Below are positions 51,701 through 63,179 of a stretch of DNA of 64,000 bases, one piece after another. This DNA is from Plumapathes pennacea (lineage: Eukaryota > Cnidaria > Anthozoa > Antipatharia > Myriopathidae), in assembly GCA_964036295.1 (NCBI GenBank), contig OZ038462.1, positions 17,861,264 to 17,925,263 of the forward strand, in the 5' to 3' direction. A program made the translations under genes and the position numbers. The notes under the pieces were generated by a model. That model ran no database searches. It was not told the origin of the DNA and saw only the letters and a program-made list of their open reading frames with translations. Position 1 is the first letter of the stretch, and each line of letters starts with the position of its first letter.

Positions 51701-51855
51701 TGCATTTGGTTTTCGGTTTTTCCAGGTGAAACTTCGCAATGTAGACCGCATGTGGACGAGGTCTTTTTCGTTTCGTTCGTTGCACCTGATAACACCAGCA
51801 CCGTGTACAGCAGCAGTAGAACAGCACAGGAACTAGTCCGCTTTACACGAGACAT
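48762..51855 (-). pseudogene. leucine-rich-repeat GPCR (LGR-like), spliced, with two frameshifts
   Basis: Host receptor on the minus strand. The first exon region (ATG 51855) gives a signal peptide (SSCAVLLLLYTVLVLSG) and a Cys-rich N-cap, continuing only in another frame (CTLTTDALNCSDEV, ending at donor GTGAGT). Two exactly 72-bp LRR exons follow, 51533-51462 (DLSNNNLAQVP) and 50453-50382 (AQNNFKTIGYGTF). The last exon starts at 50222 and encodes the hinge and seven helices (FILTLEKFLK after TM3). The frame closes at 49034, but the next frame continues with TM7 and NPFLYALRHP to 48762. Shifts lie near 51720 and 49050. This could be a pseudogene or assembly indels. Probable glycoprotein-hormone/relaxin-receptor relative. 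Confidence 0.7.
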
Positions 51856-51933
51856 TTCGAATTATAACAAGAGAAGTGTTTTCTTTGTCAGCGTTGACTA
51901 TAGTCTCAGTCTGCGAATTGTGTTCAGCCTTTA

Positions 51934-52643
51934 AAATGCATCAACTGATGGTTACAGATGGTCATCCACTTTATCCGTTGGCCATCAAATATTCTTTTAA
52001 TCATCCGACAGATAATCATGAAGGCGACTCAATGACATATTGTCTCTAAAAGAGTATTGGGTTTTGAACTTTTACTTTTAATTAATTCCCAACAAACGAA
52101 CTAAGGGAAGAACGCACCGCATGGAAAGGACAATTATTGCTTGAATCAAACGAGAGTTTTCACGGATTCGACATTTAATTCTAACCACATCCTGTTTGTT
52201 CTAGGTATATCGTTTAAGTATAAAGTAAAAATATGGGGAGCTCAAATTTCGGGAAAGACAACGCCACGTCACGTTTGACGGACATAGTGTGCGCGTATAG
52301 TGATCCTCACGATAAGCACCTGCGGACAACGAGGTCTTCCGTTAATTATCGTCATTATTATTATTTGAAAAATGCATCCTTGTTTTTGCGTTGAGCCTGT
52401 TTTCACTTCAAAAGGAAGGACTGTTGTACTCGTGCGGATCCTTGTGAAACTGAGACTGTACGAAGAATTTTAGCGCGTCCTGTTTTGTGTATTCTCTCAA
52501 ACCTTGTATAGAAATCGCTCTTCTTAACTGATAAATTTCGTTTCATTTTACATCATCGATCTTTGTGAACTGAGTGTTAATTGAGCCACTTTAGAGAAAA
52601 AGGTAGCTAAGTAATTTTGGTTTAAAAAGCAATTGGTCTGTAT
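51934..52643. other. intergenic, no gene seen
   Basis: Upstream flank of the receptor. No ORF, repeat array or RNA gene that I can support. Confidence 0.5.
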
Positions 52644-53060
52644 TTAGGCCTTATCAGTATGTAAGTATAAAATGTTATATCTATAAGCAAAATGGTTAGA
52701 CAATCCACCTTTGAAGATATTTAAAGAGTTAGATGAAACTATTTCCTTGGGTAGGTTGTTCCATTCTTTCAATGTCCTAGGAAAAAAGGAGAACTTAAAA
52801 ACATCCTTTGTTGATGTCGTAGTCTGGTACTTAAATTGATGACTACCACGGGTCCTGGTTTCTTTGCTGGGGTCAAGGTACTGCTCTAAATTAATATCCA
52901 GGAGTCCGTGGTTCATCCTGTACATCATAATTAATCTAGCTTTCTTCCTCATCGTTCCTAGAGTGTTCCAGTTCAGGTCTTGCAACATATTTGTCACGCT
53001 TGGTTTTCTCTCATAGTTCCCAGAACAAAAGTGGGCTGCTTTTTGATTGTGGCAACACAA
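52644..53060 (-). pseudogene. non-LTR retrotransposon fragment (reverse transcriptase C-terminus)
   Basis: 138-residue ORF with the C-terminal pattern of CR1-like LINE polyproteins in marine invertebrates: SVTNMLQDLNWNTLGTMRKK, ARLIMMYRMNHGL, then RTRGSHQF and FFPRTLKEWNNLP. Downstream (minus) is a short tail. Upstream it is interrupted exactly at the target duplication of the fold-back element at 53068, and no matching upstream part is seen beyond it. Confidence 0.7.
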
Positions 53061-53067
53061 GCTTTAT

Positions 53068-54165
53068 ACGGTGGCCCACAAGGGCATGACAATTCTTAAT
53101 TTCCATGACAACTCTTTTTAAGTATTTTGTCAACATTAATGATTTCCCGTGTCAAAACATTTGATCTCGTGTCAACACTTTTTTGTCATATCAAAACTCA
53201 CTTATTCCATAGTCAAAACCTTCTCTCATGTCAAAACTTTTTCCTATGTCAAAACTTTCTTTCTCGTGTCAAAACTCTCTTTCCTGTGTCAAAACTTTCT
53301 TTCTCATGTCAAAACTTTCTCAGCTTTCTCGCGGAGTGTTTCGGCCGGGGAACCTGGGAACCAGGCTCGCAGTGATGGCAAAAAGGTTGGTAGGAAAGTA
53401 TGTTTTCAAAGGGAAATGTAAGCTCAATTTCCAGGTTTTTGTTCAAAGAGAAACCAGGCTCCAGCTAGTACGTCTTCATGCGTAGCATGCGGCCATTTGG
53501 GTGCATTTCACGAGCAGAGCTTGTCTTCGAGCAAGGAACTGACGGCCAACGTCGAACGTCGACTGCCAAAGTCCAACATCGACTGCCGATCAGGTGAACC
53601 TTCGAGCAGCAAATTCGGAAGAGTAAAGACTTTCGGGGCCTGGAAGGAAGCGAAAAGCGCAAGTGCTTTCAGAAAGAAGAAAGCTGCGAAACTTAAACCA
53701 GCTTCGGTTTGTGTACTGGTTTCGAGTTTTGTGCACTGGCTTTGAGTTTTGTGTAATAGCTCGTTTTCTCTTTGCACAAAAACCTGGCAATTGTGCTCAC
53801 ATTTCCCTTTGAAAACACACTTTCCTGCCATCTTTTTGCCATCACCGCGAGCCTGGCTCCCAGGTTCCCCGGCCGAAACACTCCGCGAGAAAGCTGAGAA
53901 AGTTTTGACACGGGAAAAAGTTTTGACACGAGAAAGAAAGTTTTGACACGGGAAAGAAAGTTTTGACACGAGAAAGAAAGTTTTGACATAGGAAAAAGTT
54001 TGACATGAGAGAAGGTTTTGACATGAAATAAGTGAGTTTTGACATGACAAAAAAGTGTTGACACGAGATAAAATGTTTTGACACGGGAAATAATTAATGT
54101 TGACAAAATACTTAAAAAGAGTTGTCATGGAAATTAAGAATTGCCATGCCCTTGTGGGCCACCGT
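53068..54165. mobile_element. 1.1-kb fold-back element with 8-bp TSD
   Basis: Inverted ends (ACGGTGGCCCACAAGGGCAT and its inverse) are flanked by AGCTTTAT at 53060-53067 and 54166-54173. The arms (about 53068-53460 and 53755-54165) are built from tandem units of about 20 bp around GTCAAAACTTTCTTTC. The centre is non-repetitive. No transposase; an 8-bp TSD fits a hAT-type element. Confidence 0.75.
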
Positions 54166-54173
54166 AGCTTTAT

Positions 54174-55151
54174 AATGGAGCCTGTTTTTTCTTTTCTTTT
54201 TTTTTTTTTCTTTTCTTTTATTTTTCTGGGTCGAGAATCAGCACACGGTGATTGGTTCGCATTATCACGTGATTTGCAATGACGTTATGCAATTGACTTT
54301 CCTCGCGAGCGACTTGAGATGTTGGCGATTGAAGCAAGAGACTGAAATTGAATTGTGTTAAAGTTAGCCTGTATCCCATCCGAACTGAATATCGGTTGGC
54401 TCTGTGGATGTACGGAAGCCATACTTTTAGAACGATTTTGGCATGCATTGTATTTAAGCGTCTGCTGTGTTTTGCGTTATTATTGCGAAATTTTGGCGCA
54501 GTGCCATGAAGATCAAACAATCAGTACGTGGTACCGATGGCATTATTAATATATCGCAAACAAATCTGAAGCCAGTGGTTTAGTATCCGCCAAAATTTCT
54601 GTAGTGACAGTTGTAGCGAGCGGCGGATACAAAATAGTCGTCGTTTAACGTAACAGAACTTTATTAAGACTGCACGCGGCAAAGACTACAATCAAAAGAC
54701 AAACAGGAATGTTCGTGTTGCATAAAGTAAAGGTTCATTGTTCATTGTCTGATGGTACTAAAGTTACTAATTGGTTCTAGAGGCAGAGATCACGCGAGAT
54801 TAAGAACTGTCAGTGAAATGACACTAAGATACTTTTTAAACGATAACGTAATTGCTATCGTTACAACAGTAAATACGGCTTGGAAAATATTAGGCCGAAA
54901 ATTGAGCCTTTCGGCTATAAAAGAGCCAAAGTTATCCATGTTTACAAGTTCATACAGTATGCAAATTGGTCAGGTATTTCAATTCTTGATTTGCACGTGA
55001 CGGCATAAAAAAGCCATCTCAAAAGTAACGTATCCTATAAGTCCAACACACCAATATGCTCAACACTATTATGCCTTAAGACTTAAAGCAAAATTCCGGG
55101 TCGATACAAAATATCTATCGGGTGCTATGGACGTTTGAATACCGTGACAAC
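54174..55151. other. intergenic, no gene seen
   Basis: A T-rich run at about 54186-54225 and otherwise unremarkable sequence up to the BEL/Pao LTR. Confidence 0.5.
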
Positions 55152-55388
55152 TGCCTGAACGCTATTCTTGATTCCCTTTGATATTTATAATACTGTTGCT
55201 GTTTTGATACTGAATCGTTGTTTGTTTTGTTTCTCGGATTGTAATCGGAGACTTCGGTAATTTGTGAACTATTCGGATAGACTTCGTAAACACGTGCGTG
55301 GAGTCGCTAGTTGTTCACTGACCGCCATCTTGAGCTGTTCTCTTCCATTAAACAAATACGTATTACTATCGCCATCGTCGTTTCTTCA
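55152..55388 (+). repeat. BEL/Pao left LTR (237 bp)
   Basis: Matches 60788-61029; TG...CA ends. Confidence 0.9.
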
Positions 55389-55422
55389 TGGTACCGTGAC
55401 CAGGATGGAATAGCTTCAGCGT

Positions 55423-56722
55423 TTGCAAGATTCCAGGAGAGGCCATCGGGCCCATGTGACAAGATTATTCCAGAAATGCGCTGATGTAATCAACTCCGAA
55501 CAACTGAATGAACTCGACGCCGCTTCAGTCCGAAGCACGATCGAACAACTCAAGCGGAAAGAAACGCTTCTACAAGATCTGGACTCACGGATTGCACAGA
55601 AACTCGATGCCCCAGATGCTCTTGAAGCTGAAGTGCTGCAACAGGAGGAATTTCAAGAGCACATTTCGGAGAAGATTGCCCAGATAAGTATACTAATCAC
55701 TCGCGGACCCAGCGCCCCGAGCGTGCCCACATCTCAGCCAGATCCTTAGACATCTCAACCCCCAACCCAAAACTCACAAGCCCAATCGCTCATCCAAATA
55801 CCCGCCCCAATCTCTGTTGACTCTTCTGGCCGCCATAGCCGCCTTCCCAAGTTGATATTGCCGACGTTTAGCGGGGAACCCCTGGAGTGGCCTACATTTT
55901 GGGACTCTTTCAATGCTGCAGTGAACACTAACACGAGTTTAGGAGCGGTCGAGAAGTTCAGTTATCTCAGAGCACAGTTAACGGGGGAAGCTGAGAGAGC
56001 CATAGCCGGGTTCCCACTCACAAAGACAACTATTCCAAGGCCATAGCTACTCTCCAAGAACGTTTTGGCCAGATCCACAAGGTAGTTAATGCACACATGA
56101 CTGCCCTGCTTGAGCTTGCCCACCCCTCAACCAGCCTTGACAGTTTAAAGTCATTTTACGGCAACATGGAGACCCACATCAGAGGACTAGAATCTCTGGG
56201 GAAATGTCAGGACACATATGGCGGTTTACTAGTACCAGTAATCCTCAGCAAACTCCCAGGTGAGGTCAATAGAAATCTAGCAAGGGGACGCCAGGGTAAG
56301 GAATGGTCAATCAAGGAATTAAGGGAAGCAATCTGCAATGAATTAAAGGTTTTGGAAGCTGGATCGAACCCCTCCTACCCAGGTCCCACCCCAACAACAT
56401 CATTCTATGCCGGAGTAGGGGGTCCCGCCCAGGTGGGACTCGCACATGAGGTACAAAGAGTTATAATTTAAGGAACAGACTGTGGGTGTATTGCAAGGGA
56501 AAACATGCCCCTAACAAATGTACTGTGACTGACATCAAGACACGCAAATCTATCATACAGAAGGGGAGTCTCTGCTACAACTGTTTGGGTTCCAGTCACA
56601 GAAGTGCACAATATCAATCCATGAATCGCTGTAAAATTGTGGGGGCAAGCATCACACAAGCATTTGTGATCGTCAAGCAACACAAGTTAGACCTCCCACT
56701 CACCTTCCTCCCCCCTGTATGA
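55423..56722 (+). pseudogene. BEL/Pao gag region
   Basis: Pieces in shifted frames: an N-terminal coiled coil (LNELDAASVRSTIEQLKRKE), the Pao gag core (LPTFSGEPLEWPTFWDSF, KFSYLRAQLTGEAERAI), the continuation at 56097-56471, and a nucleocapsid-like Cys region (CYNCLGSSHRSAQY) at about 56570. A stop at 55747 and frame changes near 56040 and 56470 break it. No clear initiating ATG remains. Confidence 0.8.
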
Positions 56723-56859
56723 GAGTACTAGTGAAACCATCCCCGGGCCCCCAGGGGAAACTCAGCAATCACCAACCCATGGCCTCCTCGCCCCAGCTCA
56801 ACAAGTCCTACACAATAGGAGTGAGTTCCCAACCCTACTGAAAACTTCTGACTCAGATC

Positions 56860-59800
56860 AGTGTTGGAAATGTTAGTACAGAGGCCAACATTTTGTTGGA
56901 TGATGGTGCACAACGATCCTTTATTACCAAGGGACTTGCCGATGAACTTGGGGCAAACCCCCATACCAAGGAAAATATCTCCATGTCAGCCTTTAGTTCA
57001 AGGGAACCTACCTTCAGACAGCTAGATGTTACCACTGTTGATATCATTACAGATGAGGGTGACAAAATTCCTGTACGCGTACTAGTCATCCCTACGATTG
57101 CCACCCCCTTACAGAACAAACACCGCCACATTGCCCTCAATCTACCCCACCTCATGGGGCTTAAACTTGCACACCCAGTGTCTGATGGGAACTTTGAAAT
57201 CAATTTGTTGATTGGAGCCGATCATTATTGGGACATTGTCCAGGACAACATCATCCGTGGGGAAGAGGGACCTACAGCAATGCAGTCAAGATTGGGGTAC
57301 CTGTTATCCGTGCCCCTAAAATTGATGAGGTCTCAAGGGAATTCAACCAACATTTTTCATGTCATGGCTCAACGTGGGGAAGATGAGTTCAACCTTGAAC
57401 GTTTCTGGTCAGTAGAGTCACTAGGCATCTCACCTTGTGATGATGGCCCAGAGAATGACTTTCTAAGTAATTACCAGCCCACCTCAATGTCTCGTGATAC
57501 TGATGGTGCATACAAAGCCAAATTTCCTTGGAAAGATGAACACCCCCCTCTCCCCACTAACCTTTTGATCTGCGAGAAACGCACACGTGCCACAGCCCGC
57601 CGACTCAGTCAGACGCCAGACCTACTGAAATGCTATGCAGAGATCATCAAGGAGCAGGAAGCACGTGGCTTTATCGAGAGGGTTCAACATCCAGACCCAT
57701 CTGACAAAGCGCATTACATCCCCCACCATCCCGTGAAGAAGGAATCGTCAACCACACCTACCAGGATCGTGTATGACTGCAGCTGTCGCCAAACATCCAA
57801 CTCTACCAGTCTCAACGATTGCCTAATGTTTGGCCCACCATTTCTGACAGACATGGTCTCCATGCTGGTGCGCTTCCGTAGCCACGCCATCGGAATCTCT
57901 ATAGACATAGAAAAGGTATTCTTGCACGTCAGACTCGATGAGAGCGACCGCGACAGGACACGTTTCCTGTGGCTGTTTGACCCTGATGACCCTGAAAGTG
58001 AGTTTGTGGTATACCGATTCAAGTCTGTTCTCTTCGAGTCAGCAAGCTCCCCCTTTATGCCGAATGCTGTTCTGCACACCCACCTCGATGGATACGACAC
58101 CAAGGTAACCCAGGACATGCAGAACAATCTGTACGTCGACAACATCACCGGGTGCGACACCGACGACAATACCATGCAGTACTATCAAGAGTCAAGATCC
58201 GTAATGGCCGAAGCGAAGTTCAACCTACAGTCGTGGGCATCTAACAGTAAGTTACTTCAAGCTCAAGCCACTGAAGACAACGTAGCTGATGCCACCAGTG
58301 ACAGAGTAAGCGTCTTGGGTCTCCGGTGGAACACCTCAACAGACACACTAACACTCTCACCTAATGAAACTCTGCCACCCCATGACATACTTGTCACCAA
58401 ACGTGAGGTACTCCGAGAGTCTTCCAAGATATTCGTCGAAGATCCTCATGCAAGATATATGGCAGAAGACTGTTGGCTGGGATGAACCGTTAGATGAAGA
58501 AATTCGAGAGCGTTGGATCAAGATAGCACAAGACATCCAACAATGCATGAAGGTTGTCACTCCCAGGAGCTACTTCACTCAACCACCGACAGATGAGGCA
58601 GTTCAGCTACATGTTTTTGTAGACGCGAGCCCCAAGGCCTATGGCGCCGCAGCATACCTCAGACAAGCGGATCAGACTTCGTTCGTGATGGCGAAGACTC
58701 GAGTCGCACCCCTGAAGAAGTTGACGCTGCCCAAACTCGAGTTGATGGCTGCTCTGGTTGGTGTCAACCTCGCGACCTTCACCATTAACTCACTCAAGCA
58801 GAAGTTTCCCAGTCTGGATGTCAACTTGTGGTCAGATCGTCCTTCATTGGCTACATAGCAACAAGCAACTCAAGCAGTTTGTAGCCAACCGCGTCCAAGA
58901 GATCAAGCACCTCTTTCCAGTAACAGCCTGGCGGTATTGTCCTACTGCCGACAATCCTGCGGATCTGGTAACTAGAGGGATTAACGCTTCACAACTACAG
59001 TCCTCCGACGCCTGGCAGCACGGACCAAATTGGTTAACCACTGACAAATGGCCCATATGGGACTCAAGTACCATCCTTCTAGCAGAAGTCCCAGACTCGG
59101 AAACGCTCACGGAACCCAAATGCAGCATCCCGAACCACCTCTGACATCTCAAGATGATCCAAACATCAGCAAAACCATGGACATTACAAGGTACAGCACA
59201 TACGGCAAGTTGATGCGCATCACAGCCTATGTCCTAAGGTATGTCCAGAACATGAGGAACCGAGCAACTAGACAGACGGGACCCCTGACTGTTATGGAAC
59301 TTGCGCTAGCCGAGAAGAAATGGATCCAGGACCGCCAGCTCCTTACCTTCAGTGACGAAATACAGAACATTTCCTCAAGAAGGCCCGGCTTCCTCTAGTA
59401 CGACAATTATGTCTCTTCATTGATGACGACGGATCACTTCGGTGCGGCGGGAGGTTCCACAATGCCCCAGTTACTGATGCCGTCAGGTTTCCGATACTCC
59501 TTCTACAGAAAGACCACCTAACAGTCCTCATCATTCGCGACATACACGCTTGTCAGTTACATGCCGGAGTCGACTCAACGCTAACAGCCCTACACCAGAA
59601 ATATTGGATTCCTGCTGGACTACACTGCGTGAAGAAGATTTTAGACAAGTGCGTAACCTGTAAGAAGGTCGTTGGATTTCCATACGGTGCTCCAGATCCT
59701 CCCCTACTTCCAAGATCCAGACTTCAGCACTCACGACCCTTTGCTGTCACCGGTGTCGACTTCACAGGAGCCCTATACGTTAGTAAAGGAAGATCAGAAA

Positions 59801-60776
59801 CCAAGGTCTACATATGCCTACTTACATGTGCTGCCACAAGAGCGGTTCATTTGGAGATAGTTTCAGACCTGTCAGTAGGAACATTTCCTCTCGCCTTTCG
59901 AAGATTTGCCAGCAGAAGGTTTCTTCCGGATCTGATGATATCAGACAATGCCACTACAAACCTCTCAGGAGCCAGAGAACTCAAGGATCTGTTCGAGCCA
60001 CCCACCCTCAAGGAATCCCTGAGCAGACAAGGCGTGGACTGGCAGTTCATTCCTAAGAAAGCCCCATGGTACGGCGGATTCTGGGAGCGCCTCTTGGGAC
60101 TTACCAAGACAACTTTGAAGAAAGTACTAGGACGTGCATCCATAGACCTAGTCAAACTGCAGACCATTGTGGTGGAAATCGAGGCCATCCTCAACAATTG
60201 ACCCTTAACGTACGTCTCACCTGACTTCGAGGACGATGAGCCCCTCACTCCGGCCTATCTCCTGTACGGCAGAAGAATTACTAGTCTTCCCTACCCATCA
60301 CAGAAGTAGATGAGATGGATGATCCGAACTATGGGAACAAAGGAGAGATGCTAAGGAATACCAAGCGTTTAGCTCTGCTTCTCCAACACTTCTGGAAACG
60401 TTGGAAGCAGGAATACCTAACCTCACTCTGCGAGTTCCACAACGCCTCTGGTGTTAGCGGTGACACTAGAGTTAGGATCGGGGACATCGTGCAATCCATA
60501 ATGATTGTAAGAGACAGAAGTGGAAACTAGCCATTGTGGAAGACCTCATCCGAGGTGCAGACAACTGTGTTCGAGTGGTGAGTTTACGAACACCTCAGGG
60601 AAGCACCAACAGACCAATTAGTAAGCTGTACCCGCTCGAAGTTAGAGCTGACGTTGAACCCGGGAGACCAGCGAGAGATGAAGACCTTCCTCAGCAACTG
60701 AACCTGAGACGGAGTCGTCGAGCAGCTGCGTCGAAGGCAGTGGAGCATCACAGATTGGGCCAGAGAACTTTGCGCC
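56860..60776 (+). pseudogene. BEL/Pao pol region (protease, RT, RNase H, integrase)
   Basis: Order of domains fits BEL/Pao: aspartic protease (LLDDGAQRSFITKGLADELG, about 56900), reverse transcriptase (GISIDIEKVFLHVRLDE, and NLYVDN where YVDD is expected, so one catalytic Asp reads Asn), RNase H (LHVFVDASPKAYGAAAYL, LPKLELMAALVGVNL), and integrase (CVTCKKVVG, VTGVDFTGALYV, LMISDNATTN, KAPWYGGFWERLLGLTK). The C-terminal tail ends near 60776. At least five frame changes or stops (for example near 58485, 58858, 59144, 59398 and 60201) make it dead. Confidence 0.85.
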
Positions 60777-60787
60777 CCCCCGGAGGA

Positions 60788-61029
60788 TGTCTGAACGCTA
60801 TTCTTGATTCCCGTTGATATTTATAATACTGTTTCTGTTTTGATACTGAATCGTTGTTTGTTTTGTTTCTCAAATTGTAATCGGAGACTTCGGTAATTCG
60901 TGAACTATTCGGATAGACTTCGTAAACACGTGCGTGGAGTCGAGTCGCTAGTTGTTCACTGACCGCCATCTTGAGCTGTTCTCTTCCATTAAACACATAC
61001 GTATTACTATCGCCATCGTCGTTTCTTCA
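60788..61029 (+). repeat. BEL/Pao right LTR (242 bp)
   Basis: Matches 55152-55388 with a 5-bp internal duplication (GAGTCGAGTC) and scattered substitutions. Confidence 0.9.
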
Positions 61030-61269
61030 ACAGCAAAGCCCTGTGACACGCTCGTGGCCGGCTAAAATCGGTGCTTGTGTCTAAATTATAATGTTTTCCT
61101 TCACGAAACATTTTAAAATTGGCACTGCAGAAAATGTGAAGTAACGAGACATCAAGCTGAGTAGCAGATCAGCTTCATTTCGTGTTCCGAGTTATTGGCC
61201 GCCAGTTGATGGACAACTTGGTCCACTAACACGCTGCTTCGAATTCCACTTCTGTTGCCACTCCTTTAG

Positions 61270-63179
61270 TCGGAGCAGGTCATCTTAGCTGGGTGGAATC
61301 TGCGTCGGTTGAGACAGTGGCGTATAATAGGGCGTCGTCAGCAAACAGTCAAACAGAAGAATTTAGGCAGTTGGGCAGGTCGTTGATATATATTAAAAAT
61401 AATAAGGGTCCCAGTACTGTACTTTGGGGGACACCAGATATTATAGCTGTGGGAAAGGATGTTGCTCCTTCGTGGGCAACTACTTGACTACGTTGCGTAA
61501 GAAACGATTTGAACCAGTCAAGCAGTGAACCGTGTATTCCATAATACTGCAGTTTTTTTCAATAGGCGGCGGTGTGGGACTTTATCGAATGCTTTAGTGA
61601 AGTCAAGAACCGCTGTGTGGACTGTTTTATTATGTTCGATGGCATTTGTAATATCGTGGAGGGTAAGAATGAGTTGGGTATCAGTCAATCTTTTTGCTCT
61701 GAAACCATGCTGACAGTCTGCGAGTACGCCATGCTCTGTGAGGTGTTTCATGACGTGGCTGTGAATGATAAGTTCAAGTATTTTGCACGCAATACAGGTC
61801 AGGGATATCGGTCTGTAATTTGATGGGTCTGAGTTTTCACCTTTCTTATATATTCCACATACATTTGCTTCTTTCCACTGATTAGGCACAATAAATTCCA
61901 GTGTTTACTGATTCTTGATATATTTCTGCCAAGATGTATACGATTTCATGCGCGTTTTCCTTCAAAAACCACGCCGGAATTCCGTCGGAACCACAGGCTT
62001 TATCGGTTTTCAAGGTAGCTAATTGTTTTTTCACGCCAGTAGCTGTGATAGCGCTCCAATACCGGGTTTAGGATTTTCACCGGGACTCGGGATTTTGTTC
62101 ATATCTTCTTTGGTGAAGACACAGGAGAAATGTTTACTCAAGGCCTAAGTGATTATTTTACCTTCGACTATGAAGTTCTCGTTGCCAGCATCCTTTTTCT
62201 TTAACTTCTTGAGGTAAAGACCAGAAAGCCTTAGGGTTCTTCTTGAATTGCATTTGCTGAGGAAACCCGGGAGATAGTTGTCTCTGGCAGTCTTCAGGTT
62301 TTTATGCAGTAGATTTCTAGCGCTTCTGAATTTAGCCCAGTCAGATTGGTTTCCTGACTTTTTTGCCTTGTTATAAATCTTCTGCTTTCTCCTGCTTTGT
62401 CTTCTCAGCGTGCGGTTAAACCATGGGAGGTTGTAGCGTGAGCTGGTGAACTTGTGTGGAATGTGGGAATCCACTATTATATATCCTTTGTTGGAACACA
62501 TTCCACTTCCTTTCCACAAATTCGTTTTTCAGTGACTGTTTGAAGTGTTCAGTAAGGTTTTGTAGTTCTTCTTTAATGAGGTCTGAGTTGGCTCTTTTCC
62601 TAATGTAGATATTCCGTTTAATCCGACGCGGATGTTGTTTACAATCTCAACATTATTAGTTAGTACTAGGTCGAGAATATTTTCCGTGTTTCCTTGCCTT
62701 CTGGTGGGCTCTCGTACTGTACCAGTTGGTTGATCTCATGTTCATCAATGATTTCAAGAAGTCGTTCAGATGAAGAGGGACTTGTTGCGTTGTGATCAGT
62801 CCAATTTATGTTAGGAGCATTGAAATCTCCTGCCACAATCACATTGTTTTTGTTGAGTTTGTCACCCAATTTGAACAGTGATGCATCACATGTTTCAAGG
62901 TTATCGGTGTCGTTCATCAGTTGGTCGATAGTAGGAACAGAGGAAAAGAGATTTTGGCCTTGATCTCTTGCTCTGGATTTGGCATTGCGTCCAGATGATC
63001 TCACAGTCGGTGTTAAGATCTTTACGATGAGTGACTATTATATCCTCCTTAATCATAAATATTACAATTTCCTCGAATGTGATTGGTTCATAAACCCCCC
63101 GATTAATCATTAATTGGACACCTATTGTTCTGTAATCGGATACTTCTTTGTTCTGTAATCGGACAGTTGGCTTGACCAA
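61270..63179 (-). pseudogene. degenerate LINE (endonuclease and reverse transcriptase)
   Basis: Read on the minus strand from 63179: endonuclease pieces (CEIIWTQCQI, SLFLCSYYRP, then VIVAGDFNAPNINWTDHN), a linker rich in basic residues (LRRQSRRKQKIYNKAKKSG, 62519-62145), and reverse transcriptase (SNYRPISLTCIACKILE, AVLDFTKAFDKVPHRRLL, 61889-61518). Past a frame change come [20 protein letters not shown] and LFADDALLY near 61330-61440. Frames shift at least four times. CR1/jockey-like by motif content. Confidence 0.85.

Larger units (their letters stand above)
55152..61029 (+). mobile_element. BEL/Pao LTR retrotransposon, degenerate
   Basis: LTRs at 55152-55388 and 60788-61029 start TG and end CA. 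The right one has an extra GAGTC duplication and several substitutions, so the copy is not young. Flanks ACAAC (55147-55151) and ACAGC (61030-61034) look like a 5-bp TSD with one change. A primer-binding-like TGGTACCGTGACC follows the left LTR. Internal gag-pol is broken by many frameshifts and stops. Confidence 0.88.
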
